From Lepas anatifera (lineage: Eukaryota > Arthropoda > Thecostraca > Lepadidae), in contig JAOTON010000776.1 in assembly GCA_034440635.1 (NCBI GenBank), forward strand, positions 108,760 through 172,759: DNA of 64,000 bases, read 5' to 3'. This document shows positions 21,228 to 33,714 of the stretch, piece by piece. Both the position numbers and the translations under genes were made by a program. Positions within the stretch are counted from its first letter, which is position 1; every line of letters begins with the position of its first letter. The notes below the pieces were generated by a model that was not told where the DNA came from, made no database searches, and was given only the letters and a program-made list of their open reading frames with translations.

Positions 21228-24200
21228 ATGAGCCTGTTTGGCAAAAAACTTACTCCTAAAGGTGAGGATTACAACACAGATACATGGTCTTTACTGATAT
21301 TCAATATCTTTTCATCTTTTCTTTGTTCTCTGCACCTTTTCTCTTATTCAAAGTGTTGAATTCATGCCAGAAATTCCTCTGTTTGCAAGTGAGAATTCAT
21401 TGAACTTGAAAGAAACAGGAGGGGTTTGAGTCAGGCCAGATACCTACTTTATTATAACATCCTGGCAAACTGGATTTTCATTCATCCCTGCCTGAGTCAA
21501 AAGCCACTCATGATAGGCAATGCCAGCTCGGTGAGGAGTGTATTCACACACCTGGAAAAAAACTTATGAACTACCCAGTTTTCAGTATGTTTGTACCTCC
21601 ACAAGCATCAGCCTACAGACCACTGCCTCATCCAAACCTTGATATCAAGGTCCTGTAGACTGTGAGTCTCAGCCAGCTGCAGACTGTGAGGCTCAGCCAT
21701 GGTCATGCCACACTTGGTCATAGCCTGGGACAGCACAGTGGAGTACTCCAGCACAGTGTGCATTACTTCCAGATGTAAACTCCCCTGCCAGAAAGGCTGG
21801 GCACAGCCCTGGCCTGAAAGGCCATAAATAAGTGTCCTGAAAGGCCTTATAAACTGCCCTGAAAAGCCAAATATAACTGCCCTGAAAGGCCTTGCTCAGC
21901 TGTCCTGAAAAGACACATATAACTGTCCTGAAAAGACACATACAACTGTCCTGAAAGACTATGTAACTGTCCTAAAAGGCCACAATAGCTGTGCCCTGAA
22001 AGGCCACATATAACCCAGTCCTGAAAGGTCACATATTACCCTGTCCTGAAAATCTACATATAATCCTGTCCTGAAAGGCAACATATAACCTTGTCCTGAA
22101 AGGCCAGTTATGTTTTTGTCCTGAAAAGCCATTTTTAATCATGCCCTGAAAGTTCAGTTATAACTGTCCTGAAAAGCCACATTTAGCTTTCCTGAAAGGC
22201 CACTTATAACTGTCATCAAAGACCACATATAAGTGTCAGACGCTTTTAATCCTGTCATGAGACGCTTTTAAGACTCTTTTAATCCTGTTATGATAAACCC
22301 TTTACAACCTAAATGGCCATTTTCAACCCTACGTGAAAAGGTCATGTTCAACCCTGTCTTGAAAGATCGGTTCCAGCTCTGTACTGATCACTTACAGCCC
22401 TATCTGGAAATGACAATTATTCGATGGCTACGAAAAACTTTAAGGTGATTGCGCCGCTTTTGTTCCTCATTTGTTTTTACCGAAGATGAAAGGGATTGTA
22501 GAATGTCATCTACCAGCTAAGATCTTATTCGCTATCCTTCGCCCTCCCTCCCGTGACCGTTGTGCTGTGCTGCCGCTGGTGAAGAGCTATCGTGTGGTTT
22601 CCAAAGCTTTCCTTGTCGCTTTTACCCCAATCCTCCGCTCTTCTCCGTTCATACTCGCTGCTATAACGTTGCAGTGTGTGTCGTGCTGTGTGACCGCTGG
22701 TGCTGAGCAGCGCTGTCGTTTCCAGAGCAGATGCGCCAGAACGACCGAGCACTACGCAAGACAGAACGAGAGCTGGAGCGGGACAGGCGCAAACTGGAAA
22801 TGGAGGAGAAGAAGCTGGTGAGAGCGCCCACCGCTTACCTGTTCCTGTCTGCCTGGCGTGATGTCACAAACTGGGGAACCCAACCGGCAGAAATGCATTC
22901 GGCGTTTCCAAATTTCCAAGCTCTTTTTTAGCTGTATGTGGCAGTGCTGATGTTTTGGAAGCACTTACAATGGGTGTATGACTGTCATTTAAGTTAGCAT
23001 GCCAGGCCTTGGTGTACGCTGATTTATGTTTGACTGTCTGTTAATATTATAATGTTCTTTTTAACGTGGTGAAGCCTCTTGTTCTTCAAGTTTGGCTCTC
23101 CTGAGATGATCTACTGAGAGATGTACAGAACTGCGTACTTCAGTGCCGTACCGAGGGACTGTGGAGTCGGGCAGCACCGTACCACATGTACCCCGCGGTA
23201 CTACGCTCGGCCCCGCTGACGTGTCTTCTTGACGGCCTCCAGGAGGCCGATATTAGGAAGGCAGCCAAGGAGGGCAACAAGGAGGTGTGTGCTGTTCTGG
23301 CCAAGCAGCTGGTACAGATGCGAAAACAGAAGACACGCAGCTACGTGGCCAGTAGCAGGGTAGGTGTCGCCCAGAGCTGTGACAGTGGGCTCGGTTTTAA
23401 ATGTGTTGTCCTGTGATTGTGTAATATTTTCAGAACAATTACATGTTTGATAGGTTATCTTTCTTCATAACAGAATACGTGAGTCAGAATTTGTGGTAAT
23501 TAATTTCCACGGTGTGCAGTTAAATGTTATGCTTTGTTCCAGAGTACATAGATCTCTCTTCCACGTCGCTTATTCATGTTGCACGCACGCTTGTCATTGT
23601 GCTGAACAGCCTGTTCCCATCCGTCGCCTCAGTATGTCGGCAGTATCGCATACGCCCAATGTCAGAAACCCGGTAACTCTGTCCGTTCGTCACTCTGCCC
23701 CCGCCTCACTCTGTTCCTACTGCAGGTGCATGGTGTAGCTGCCCAGCAGAAGACAATGGGCGCCAACGTGAAGCTGGCTGGCGCCATGGCCACCACGTCG
23801 AAGGCCATGGGCCAGATGAACCGCGCCATCAACCCTCAGCAGCTAGCGGCCACCATGCAGCAGTTCGAGCGGGAGAGCGCCAAAATGGGCATGACTGACG
23901 AAATGGGTGCGTGCACGGCGGTGTGAGGGTGTTGGAATTACGCGGACGATGAAGAGAACCGAGCCAGGAAGGGCAACTGTTTAAGCGTTTGCAGTTAGAA
24001 ATGTCCCATCCGGAAGCTCGGTTCACTTATTAGTTTTGTTTCAAGCCTATTGCTCTGCGCCCTTGAGGTATTTAGCACGATTATATCTCCTCTATTTTCA
24101 TTCTTGACACAGTAATAGCAAGAAATCCTGATGTATACAGTTTTTCACTTCCTTTACATACATCTTTTCATGGAGTAATTTGCTTCCAGCTTAAGATTTG

Positions 24201-25150
24201 GACCCAGAAACGTAGATGACTCACATGCGTGATGTCGCCCCTGACTATCCGTGAAAGACGGTCTATTCTCTCCGTAAGTCTTCAGGCATCCGCAATGTCG
24301 TGCTCTCTGTGATCTGAGCTGCCATTTTTGTGCGCCCCTTGTTCTGTGAGCCACTGTTGTAGCGACCCCTGCTGTGTGGTCGGCAGTGAGCGACACCTTG
24401 GATGATCTTCTGACGGAGTCTGGAGACGAGGAGGAGAGCGACGCCGTCGTCAGCCAGGTGTTGGACGAGATCGGCATCGACATCTCCAACAAGGTGAGTG
24501 CTAAGGCCTCGGCGCCGGCGCAGCAACAGGCCTGTGTTGGATGTGCGATCAGTCATGGAAGATGAGGCGGAGCAAGCAAGCGCCATGCGATGTAAGTATG
24601 AGTTTTTAAATATCCGTGGGCGGTGTTCTCTTCAGTGGATAGAGTGTGTTGGTGCCGCATGGCGGACCTTCTGTCATATGCCAGGACTCCTGGCATGTGA
24701 CAAAAGGTCAAGGTCACGCCAGTGATCATACTCCTGGCCGAGGAGTGATGATCACTGGGCGCCTGCACGCTGAAGTTTCAAGTATGTTGTCCCGGCGGGA
24801 ACAAAGACGCCATGCTCACCTATGGCCCTCCCGTTATTTCGTGTAATTGTAAGTCAGACCCCTGGATGTTGGCACGTTCAGTGCGATAAAGCCTTGAGGC
24901 TTCAGCGTTTTACAACAGTAAGGCGCACGAGGCCGTCGGAGAAGTGGTAGCCTGTCGAAATCGATGCGGTTAGCGAGATTTCCGTGCGGGCGTATACATA
25001 CATCAGCCGCCGTGCCGTCACGCGTCTGACGCGCCCCGTGCACGTTTCCAGGTGCGACAGGCGCCGGCAGCCGAGCGGGGAGGCCTGGACTCGGCGCTGG
25101 CGGACGACGCCGAGCTGGAACGGCAACTGGCCAAACTGAAGGCCACCTAG
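21228..25150 (+). CDS. CHMP2B: CHMP2B, ESCRT-III subunit (charged multivesicular body protein 2b)
   Basis: Six coding exons: 21228-21261, 22726-22817, 23243-23359, 23726-23906, 24387-24493, 25052-25150. All introns are GT-AG, and the joined CDS is 630 bp (209 codons plus TAG; human is 213 aa). The N-terminus MSLFGKKLTPK is followed by the basic, coiled-coil core (EQMRQNDRALRKTERELERD, ADIRKAAKEGNKE, LAKQLVQMRKQKTR), the family-typical AGAMATTSKAMGQMN, and the acidic helix SDTLDDLLTESGDEEE, then VLDEIGIDIS. The C-terminus DAELERQLAKLK fits the MIT-interacting motif that binds VPS4. ESCRT-III polymers with CHMP2 cut membrane necks at endosomes and other sites. TTCATCCTTTTCAG before 21186 suggests a 5'UTR intron. 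No disrupted residues were seen. CHMP2B is favoured over CHMP2A by the core sequence and the QKTR-to-TM linker. Confidence 0.95.
21800..22440. repeat. ~24-bp minisatellite in CHMP2B intron 1
   Basis: Some twenty-odd imperfect tandem units of the form TGTCCTGAAAGGCCACATATAAC. They degrade gradually towards the right (TGTCTTGAAAGATC, then TGTACTGATCAC). The array fills a large part of the 1,464-bp intron 1. Confidence 0.85.
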
Positions 25151-28097
25151 TGGCAGCTGCTGCAACTTCAGTCTCGTATTTATACCGACGTGAGGCGGGA
25201 GCTGTATTGAATGGGGTGTAGAAATCGTCACCCAGAACGGACAGAGATATTGCGTGATTCCAGGGGCTCTAGAAAAGGCCTATTTCTGCTCCCTTGGGAA
25301 TCAATCTCTGAGCTTTGGAGGGAACGTGACCGTCGGGTAACGAAGATCACAAGCTGCTGTGTAGGGTGGGTAGTTTCTTTTCAGGGAAAAGTTTAAGAGT
25401 TTAAGGCTTTTTGGCTGCTCTTAACATCGATGGCGTTCTACGCTCCAGATATGTCCATTTCCCTGCATAGAAGTGAATAAGCATGTCATACCGGTCTATG
25501 TTAAGTCGTTCCGTTCTGATACCACGTCTCATGTTTTGCGGTAGAGATGTAAAGCTATTTAATTCATAGACAATTTGATTTAACTATATTTTACAACGCT
25601 TCTGCTATACGCATATTATTTCATTCAGAAAATAATCTCGGTAACTTACAATCAACACCTAGATGGGTCCGTAGGAGGGCGTGGGGAAGGATATAGGTGT
25701 CCTGCTTCGATTGAGGAATGGAAGGCTCATGAGAGGTGCAATTATTGGCGCCTATGCGAGGCATTTTGGCACCCCCAGATAGGTTGCACCGTAAGAATTA
25801 ATATCCAAAATGACTCCTTCCCTGACCGAGGTGATCGCGTCGCCCGGTCAGAAATTCTGGACCTGTCCCTGAGGTCTGCTCTTAATTGTTGTCGACCGTA
25901 TTTCCGTGCAAATTCTGGCACTGCCTGGGAGATGAATTTTCCGACGCAGCAAAAGTAGCTGCTTCAGTACTTAAACTCCCCTAGCCGTCCCGAGCGTCCG
26001 TCTCCATTCTGGGGATAATATGTTAACTGCATAAAAAGTTGGTTCGACGGTTCGACGTGCCTGGTGACCTCGGAATCGACACCCAGGGTCTCAGTCACTG
26101 GCGGCTGTGGTGCCTGAGGCCTTCAAATGGCGAACAGCCGTCTTTTTGTGTATTTGTGAATGTCACGTATTGTTATGCACCGTATATCCGCATGCGCTTA
26201 TGTACGCCTATATCGATGTATTGATTGTGATTGCGGGAGGGGTGTGGGCAGTCAACCCTCGCTCCAAGCTTCATACTAGTTTGCACCGTCAAGTGACATT
26301 ATGAATATCATTGCTGGTTACCACTCGTCTTCTTTCTTTTCTGTCAGCAATGACAGCTATCGCTTGTATCCGCGGGCTAAGGTATGAACTGTGTGGTCGG
26401 CACGCCATAGACTTATCCAAGGCATGCAATAGGTTGACTTGTCGACATCGCCATCACTCGCCAAGCGGCCCGCCATACGGTAATCCCCAACAATCCCCAA
26501 GGCATTCAGTACATTGATCACTCGCCAAGCTTTTCTGATGCAATACACGTGTCAGGTACATGGAAAGCGCCCTACGTTAGTAGTTTGAATATGAATATTA
26601 CGCTGCCGGAAAGTTCACTCTATTTCTTTTCTTCTATAGTTGGGATACTTGGGTGTTTTAGCTGAAGGTTAGATTACTTGTTCCCGTTGCCTGTGATTGG
26701 TGACTGCTCCATACATTTATACCGTAGCTGGAGAGGACTGGGAGTGGCATGCATAATTAATTATTATCATTGATCAAGCTGCTTACATTGCTGTAAATTC
26801 GGTATTCAAAATCGTTGTATCGGGCCTGCAAAATATTTTGTATATGGGCATTGGTCATGTGCAACATAAATTCGCTCATTCTTTCAGTTTGAACAGCTAT
26901 TTATTTTACTAATGATATCATGGCATGTGTGTTACAGACTTTTATCCCTCTCGAAGACAGGGGAAATCAGACATGCATTGACGATATCGAGGGCTTTGTC
27001 TATGGATCAAACCTATCCATCATTTATTGATCTTTTTGTGATGAAATGATGGTCAGTGTTTCCAAAGCAGTGTTTGATGTCCTTGTGACATTCTTTCTAT
27101 TGGTTTTGCCCTATGCTCCTAAGCGAGGAATCTAAACGTTTCCTTAAAATGTTTCGTTACTTTTGGAAAATTATCATGGATTCTGTTAAAATCTGTTATA
27201 TTTAATTAATGGCTTGCTGGCCTGTCCATGGCCAAAGCCAATAAGAAATATACGCACTATAGTCAGACGCTGGCACGGGCTGCCTTACTTCCAAATGATA
27301 GCCCTTATCCACTTTCATAAAGGGAGTGTCCCAATCTTATTATTGGTTTTGAATTAAGATATCAATTTTCTAAAGCGTGTCGGGAAACGGCTATTTGACT
27401 ATTTCATTTCACCAAAAACTCATCACTAAATTTCCGCACACTTCAAAGTTCAAAATTAGGGTTTGTTTGGGTCAACCCAGGGTATAGAGAAGAGACCGTA
27501 TTTTGCCTTTGAGTGATTGGGAGTGGAAACAAACCATGGTTTCGTGACTTTCGGAATATTCTGTTTATAAATAGTCCTTTCTAGAATTTCTACAAAGTGC
27601 TCCATTCCTTTTAATTGACTTTCGTCGTGAGCAGAACCATCCAGAACATTTGCTCATTGTCATTTACAACCGTACAAAGTAAAGTTGTACTTATAAAACA
27701 TTGTCACTTGCCCATCCAAAGCATATTCACTCTTTCATAACCTCGCAGTGTAGCGGCCACATTTATATCTCCATTTATCATTGAATTTAGCATGTCTGCG
27801 TCGGGTGCATTCGATATTGCGTGATTCATTGCCGTAGCCTAACTCATTGCCATCATATATAATGGATATTTCGCCCTTGGATACCTGTTAACTACATCCG
27901 AGTTCTGTATGGCAGGGCATGTTTTTAAGGAAATATCAGTGGGGGGAATTTCTTGTGCCAACCATTATAGTCTTTTCAGGGAATCAAGACCCTATTTGGA
28001 GGGGTAGGGGGTGTTGATAAAACTTAGACGCCTTAGTAATAAATATATGTTCCCAATTTTTGTTTTATTCCATGTTCCATAAATGATAGATTCTGCT
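25151..28097. other. Long stretch without recognised genes
   Basis: Almost 3 kb of AT-rich DNA downstream of CHMP2B. It must hold the CHMP2B 3'UTR, but I see no clear AATAAA in the first several hundred bases. All open frames are short and featureless. Confidence 0.55.
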
Positions 28098-28796
28098 CAG
28101 AGTTGCCAGTTTTTTTCGGCGGTAAAAGGCCAAATCCTAGTTAGAATAAGCGCCAAAAAAGGGGTCAAAATTTGTTTTAACTGAAATAGCCAAATAAGTA
28201 AATCAAATATTCCCACAAAGGCCAGATTTAAGGCTGAAACGACACCTAACAGTAGTCATAAACCCACAGAAAGACGACTCGTATTGCTGTTTAGAACTAA
28301 TTCAGCATCATCAATTATCTTGGCCGCATCACTCCCCGGTAACATTTAATAGTTTTCTTGCGTTTCCAACTGTGAATTTCTTGCTCTTGAACGGTGGGAA
28401 ATTATGATTTTGGTAAGTGCGGGGAGGGTGTAGCCTCAGAGGGTGCACTTTGCCATCAACTTTTCTCCCAAAGAGTGCCTATAGTGTCGCATCCTTCGCG
28501 TCCGGTTTTCGGTGGCCGTCAATTTTGTGGATCGTCCCTCCCACCGCCATAACAGGTTTTCTGCTGCTCTGCTGCTTTTTTGGTGTCAAAACATCGTATT
28601 TAAGAGCGGAGAAGACCAAAAGGAGCCATATTTATGCAAGGATCAAACCAAAAAGACCTTGGGTCCCAACTCCCAGAAAAAAGGGCCAAAAGGTCGGATT
28701 CCAAAAAAAGTCAACCGAAAAAATCACCGGGCCAAATACAACAAAAAGGTCAAATTCGAGAGATTTGGCCAGAAAATGGCCAACCTGGCAGCCCTG
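28098..28796. mobile_element. hAT-like non-autonomous element, copy 2 (inverted relative to copy 1)
   Basis: 699 bp, starting CAGAGTTGCCAG and ending CTGGCAGCCCTG. It reads as the reverse complement of 1365-2168 (both carry CTGCTGCTCTG/TTTTTTGGTGT and GGCCATATTT-type segments). The flanking octamers ATTCTGCT and AAGCTGCC agree at only five of eight bases, so the target duplication has decayed. This copy is older or more diverged than copy 1. Confidence 0.75.
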
Positions 28797-29016
28797 AAGC
28801 TGCCACAGTGTATGTCAAATGAATAAGCTATTTCTTATTTTTCGTTATGAGTGTGGCAAGGCAAGTAAATTACCAAAGTATCAAACATATGTCGTTTATA
28901 ATCTAAATCGAGACAAGTCTTATGTAGGTCCTAGTCCTACATACTTACGTTACATACATACCTACGTACTACATACTTGTCAAAATCATCTAGGGAATGT
29001 GGTGCAAAATCCGCTT

Positions 29017-29110
29017 AATTATTTTTGGGGCTTATCGACGCACCAACTGTCAGGGTCGTGTGGCGTCGCCAACTCTTTCCCTGTTGGAAGGGTTTCTTGA
29101 GAACCAGTTT
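29017..29110 (-). mobile_element. SINE fragment, copy 3 (3' part only)
   Basis: Reverse complement of the SINE body and tail. AATTATTTTTGGGGCTTATCGACGCA, then TGTCAGGGTCGTGTGGCGTCG and CTGTTGGAAGGGTTT mirror 48360-48542. The tRNA-like head is absent, so it is 5'-truncated. Confidence 0.75.
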
Positions 29111-29451
29111 GATGATTCTGCCGCATATATAATCGCTCCCAATTTTCAACTTCAAGGAATCGATGATAAAGGCCAAGTACCAACTTAGACTGGGGTCAGA
29201 TGTAACACAGAGCAATTGTAACAGTGGCCATAATTCCAAATTACCCGATGAATCAGCCCCAACACCGAAAATGCGCAGTCAACTGATGTCTCTTTTTCAA
29301 AAGTTTCGACTCGGTGCGGTTGGTAAGTCGGCGAAAGTTTGCAATCAAGTGTTATTTATTGTGTTTTTGGATATTTTTTTAAATTTTGAAAGATGTTTAT
29401 TAGCTTATTGGTGGATGTTATAAGTTACAGCCTGAACAGCTTGAGTGTGCT

Positions 29452-31312
29452 GTAAAGATAACAGATAACAGATTTATTTGAACATGATCCTCAAAAGAAT
29501 GAGGCTTTTCACACATTCACGTCACATGTTAAAATCGGTTCAAAGTAGGCTGAGATAAAAGGGTTGGATACATACCGACATACTCCTCTGCAGAAACATA
29601 CACCAAAACAGTAGTGAGCGAAAATAAAAGCATTCACAACTCAATCCTCTAAAATGTCTAGCAACGTCACTTTAAGTTCAGTCTTAAAATTCAATGAGCC
29701 AGGTATAAGTCCAGTCCGGTTCAGCAAGGACACGCCTCGATAACACAGCCGCCGTCGACCCGCCTCTGTGCGTATTGCCGGCAAGGTCCACTGGCACGAG
29801 CGACGGGTATCGTGACCATGCACTTGGTTGGCTTGCCGGCCCATGGTCTCACACAACAGTCGGGGCTGTCCCGTAGCCAACACCCGCTCCACCGCGCTCA
29901 CTGTGTGGTAAATAATCATCCTCTGGGCAGTCTGCCAGCCAAGCTGCTCAACAACATCTGTTATGTGGTCAAATCTCCTCCTCCCAGTCACAACACGAAC
30001 ACAAAAACTTACTAATCTTCTGCAATCGATGCACCTGAGTCACACTACACGAGCCGTACACAGACAAACAGTAGCGCAGTATTGAAATGACGAGGGCTTG
30101 TACAATTGATGCTAGTGCGTTCTTTGGTAAAACATGACGAGCGTGACTTTAAGCAATGAGAATGCCTGTACATTTCTTAGTCACCGTGTCGACGTGGTTT
30201 TCGTAACTGAGGTGGCGATCCATTATTAAACCCAAATTTTTTACCATCCTATCCTCCTTAATGGTAGTACCGCAGAAGTTCAATGTAATGGGTGGCAGGT
30301 CGCGTAGCATCGCCCGTGTACCTAGTACGATCATCTGCGTTTTTTCAGAGTTCAACTCCATCCCGTTAAAACAGAACCAATTGTATAGGGTGTTGAGGAC
30401 AGTTTGCATCCGTTCAATGATACGAACGATATCACACTTCTTGCCGCTAACTAAGACCTGAGTATCATCAGCATACTGTACCACGGCTACATCGCGTTCA
30501 ACACACAGGCTCAGGTCGTTGGCGTACAACATATAAAGTAAACATGAAGCGGCGCCCACCTTGATATACGCCGATGCTATTAGTACGTGTGTTTGAAGTC
30601 AGAACGGACGAACCATCCGCTCCCTTGACTTGCACCTGCTGTGTGTGCCCCTGAGATAGGCCCGAAACCAGTCTGTGTCTATTCCATATGCTGATAATTT
30701 CTGGAGCAATTTGTGGTGCGGTACAACGTCAAAACATTTTGAAAGGTCGAGAAGTACAAGAACAGAAATTTCGCCTTTATCCATAGCGGTGAGCGCTTTA
30801 TCTGTCATAACATGAAGGGCCGTTTCGGTGGAATGACGTTTTCGATAACCGTGCTGTGCGTCCGAGAGGAGGTGATTTTCTTCTAAGTAATTGGAAAGTT
30901 GCTGCTGTACAACACGTTCTACTACTTTTGTGACGGCAGGTAAAATGGAAATAGGTCTAGTCTCAGACGGCTTCGTGCTCTTCGCGCTTTTGGGAATAGG
31001 CGTGACCATGGCATGCTTCAACGCTTGCGGGCGCGATTGCCTGCGTGAAGGCCCTATAAACCAATCACACACACACGCTTCCACGCTTGCGGAACTGAGC
31101 CAGATATGAGGCTTGAATTAATGACATCAAGTAGAGGTAAACCAAGACCGTAGTAAAACTTTTGAAGCATGTATACACTAATGCCGTCTACTCCTACCGA
31201 TTTAGAGGGCTTCATTGTCGCTAAAGTCAGACACAGCGTGTTAAAATCAATGGGATGGTCTCTAAAAGCACTAGTCGTCACCCGTGGTAAAAGAGTAGGT
31301 ATAGATGCTCTT
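29452..31312 (-). mobile_element. Degenerate non-LTR retrotransposon (Jockey/CR1-type) with reverse transcriptase
   Basis: On the minus strand several frames together encode part of ORF2. In order: SVGVDGIS, then RPISILPAVTKVVERV, HGYRKRHSTETAL, LVLLDLSKCFDVVPHHKLL, the catalytic YADD box, and a downstream GRRRFDHITD-QPRLLCETMG tail. These are the standard reverse transcriptase blocks of Jockey/CR1-like elements. The endonuclease and ORF1 are missing (5' truncation). At least two frameshifts, plus a stop before the YADD segment, break the gene. The 3' end carries ATAACAGATAACAG, typical of a short-repeat tail. The same 3' end recurs at 3241-4927. Confidence 0.85.
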
Positions 31313-31389
31313 GCCTACTAAATTAGCTAAATTAGCTCTAAATTAGCTACAAAACGAGCATAGTAGCTACCACTTGCATCAAATGTTAA

Positions 31390-31839
31390 AGGGAATGTGG
31401 CACCTTGGTCGAATCCTGGAATTTAGTGCATTTAGAGGTACTTTTAGCCGAAAATCATGGAAGCGTTCATGATTTCTCTGAAAAATATACAATAAGCTCA
31501 ATATTTTTACTTTTAAAATGCTCCTCTAGAGAAAGAAGTAAATATCTGCCTGTGGATGATGTCACGATCTGGCAACCACTACCATATTCAATACGTTTCA
31601 AGGGCTTCGATTGGCTGATACTCACCGTGACGTCAGCATATGTCGTTACACCAACAGCCATGACAACTGTGGCCTGCTGCTAAGGGTACATGAAGGGTAC
31701 ATTTCAGGTAGGTTTTAGTTTTTTTCTACGAATATCTCGAGTTCCAAGACAAATGATATATTGAGTACCGGGTTTTCCAACTTGCTTTACAGGTTGGCTA
31801 TCTCAGTTAAAATCACGTTATGAAAGTGTCACATTCCCT
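31390..31839 (+). mobile_element. TTAA-target MITE family A, copy 4
   Basis: 450 bp. Begins AGGGAATGTGGCACCTTGG and ends GTGTCACATTCCCT, with TTAA at both ends (31386-31389, 31840-31843). The interior aligns with copy 3 throughout (GTGGATGATGTCACGAT, CGTGACGTCAGCATATGTCG). Confidence 0.9.
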
Positions 31840-31962
31840 TTAAGCGGATGTTTGTTTTGAAGGTGGCGTGGTGGGAAGGGGGCAATTGTAATACTTCCCT
31901 TGGGATCAAATGTAACAGCGTTACAAGTTACCCCATGACCTCACCTGCTATTAAACTGATTT

Positions 31963-32400
31963 TTTACTGCATCAATGCAGTAGTTAGGTCCGTGGGTCGT
32001 TCTGGCCATCTGAAGGCTGAGCAGCCCGTCCCATCGGGGACTGGTCAGGGGCCGGTCATCCCAGAGATCGTTCAGCCTTTGCTAGAGACCGAGCCATGGA
32101 AGCAGACCAATGTTGGCCGGAAGACCAAAAAAACGGCAATTTTAACCGAAACACCCGGAAAGAGAGCGCTGGAGCTGGAAAACGGACGTACAAAAACAAA
32201 CCACACACACACCCCCCGGCCCCCGAAAAATATTCCGAGAAGGCTCAGCTTACGCAAGGAAGAGGACAAAAAAGGCACAGAAAGCCAGAAACGAAAAGGC
32301 TCAGAGAACACCCGGCAACAGTAGAACCAGTGATGAGAAAGAAGAGGATGTCTTCTTTATTGCATGCTTTAAGAACTTCCAAACCAGCAGGGTAAAGGAA
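31963..32400 (+). pseudogene. Tigger/pogo-like transposase C-terminal relic
   Basis: The frame reads VIPEIVQPLLETEP, then GRKTKKTAILTETPGK and a Lys/Glu-rich tail. This recalls the C-terminal linker of Tigger/pogo transposases, where PE-V-P, a GR-K run and ILTDTPEK-type phrases occur. The DDE catalytic part is absent. Overlapping frames show one or more shifts. It is non-functional. Confidence 0.55.
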
Positions 32401-32869
32401 ACATTGGTCCAGTGCCAGTTATATTCGTTGTGGGCCCACGAGACATGCATCGCGATCGAAAAGATCTAGACGCGTGGCTTTTAATATATTACAGTTGACC
32501 CCTGGGGTGTTACAACTGACCCTTGATGAGGTTAAATGTAACATTTGAAGTTTTTCGAAGTTTTTCAAAGCCAAGATTTGACCAATAAATAATTGTATTT
32601 TGGTATAATGCTACATCTGCCATATGGCCTAAATGTCAAGGCTGCTGAAAATGTGAGGAAAAGTTGTCTAGCACAAAACATTGCCCTTCCTGAAGCAGAA
32701 AAGTAAAAATTGTTACAGTTGACCCCAGTCTCCCCTATTAACTTTACAGAAAAAAGTGATGCAACGATCTCACTATAAATGTCCCGTATGCTCGCAACAT
32801 GGCTGCACTCATCGGCACTCCGAACCTCTGACGCACTTTGACTAACCGTGTCCCGCCTTGGTATTTTAA

Positions 32870-33710
32870 CCCTCCACCGGGGGCCACATGCCCCTCTAAG
32901 GTTTTTCGGGATAGCAGAAAACGACGAGGCGCGACCGGTGAGGGTCTACCCTCACTGCATCATTTTCCCATCATCCCTGAAATTTTACCCCGATCACTCG
33001 GTCGGTCGACGGTCACCAAGGTCCCTCCTCATTTGAGCTCTGTGGCTCATTTAAGTCGATCGATTTGAACTCCACACTTCTGACCCTCGGGTTAGTGTAT
33101 ATCCGGGATTTTTCATTTCTGCCCTTGCCGGCGACCTCTCCCATTAAAGCATGGGGAAACCTGTTTCTAATATAAGCCAAAATGATTGCAATACTCGACT
33201 GCTCGAACACGTTACACCTTTCCATCCCGGGGTTTTTACCTTTGCTTTCCGGTATCCTCGGGTCAAAACAGTATTTTGACAATAACTTTTGACCTAATTA
33301 AGCTAGGCGTGAAACAAACACCATGTGTTTGTCTTGTCACTGGTTTCATTTGATTCGGCGGTCACTTTTGACCTTTCGTGCTGGTCTTTGGTCACGAGGT
33401 GACCTCTGGGGTCAAACCACTGGCGGGAGGTGTTTACTTTCAATAGCGGAGAAGTACTGGCATTTCCTATCAAATGTACTTTCCGGCCTCATAGCTCTAA
33501 TGGCATAGAGTTTCCGTTTGCTTAATCATTGCATATTTGAGTGAAAATAGCCGATCTTGACCTATTGACCTCTGAGGTCAACCATTGACCTGAGCACTAA
33601 ACATGCTGTTTTCTTACTGATTCACGCAGCCTTCTATTGCCTTCGCAGATTTGCGTTATGCCATATTTTGGTTGGGGGCTCTCCCCCTGGTGGGGGTGCC
33701 CGCCCCGGTG
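32870..33710. mobile_element. TTAA-flanked element family C, copy 1, rich in AGGTCA half-sites
   Basis: 841 bp bounded by TTAA (32866-32869, 33711-33714), with GC-rich, roughly inverted ends (CCCTCCACCGGGGGCC and, reversed, CACCGGGGCGGGC). It contains many TGACC/GGTCA words, densest at 33340-33600. It aligns in reverse with 49030-49924 (shared GATCGATTTGAA, GTGTATATCC). No coding capacity. Confidence 0.7.
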
Positions 33711-33714
33711 TTAA

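Noticed and set aside
24620..24745. Another tRNA-like SINE in CHMP2B intron 5 (TTCAGTGGATAGAG)
   Set aside because: It has an A-box-like start only. No B box at the proper distance, no tail and no target duplication were seen.
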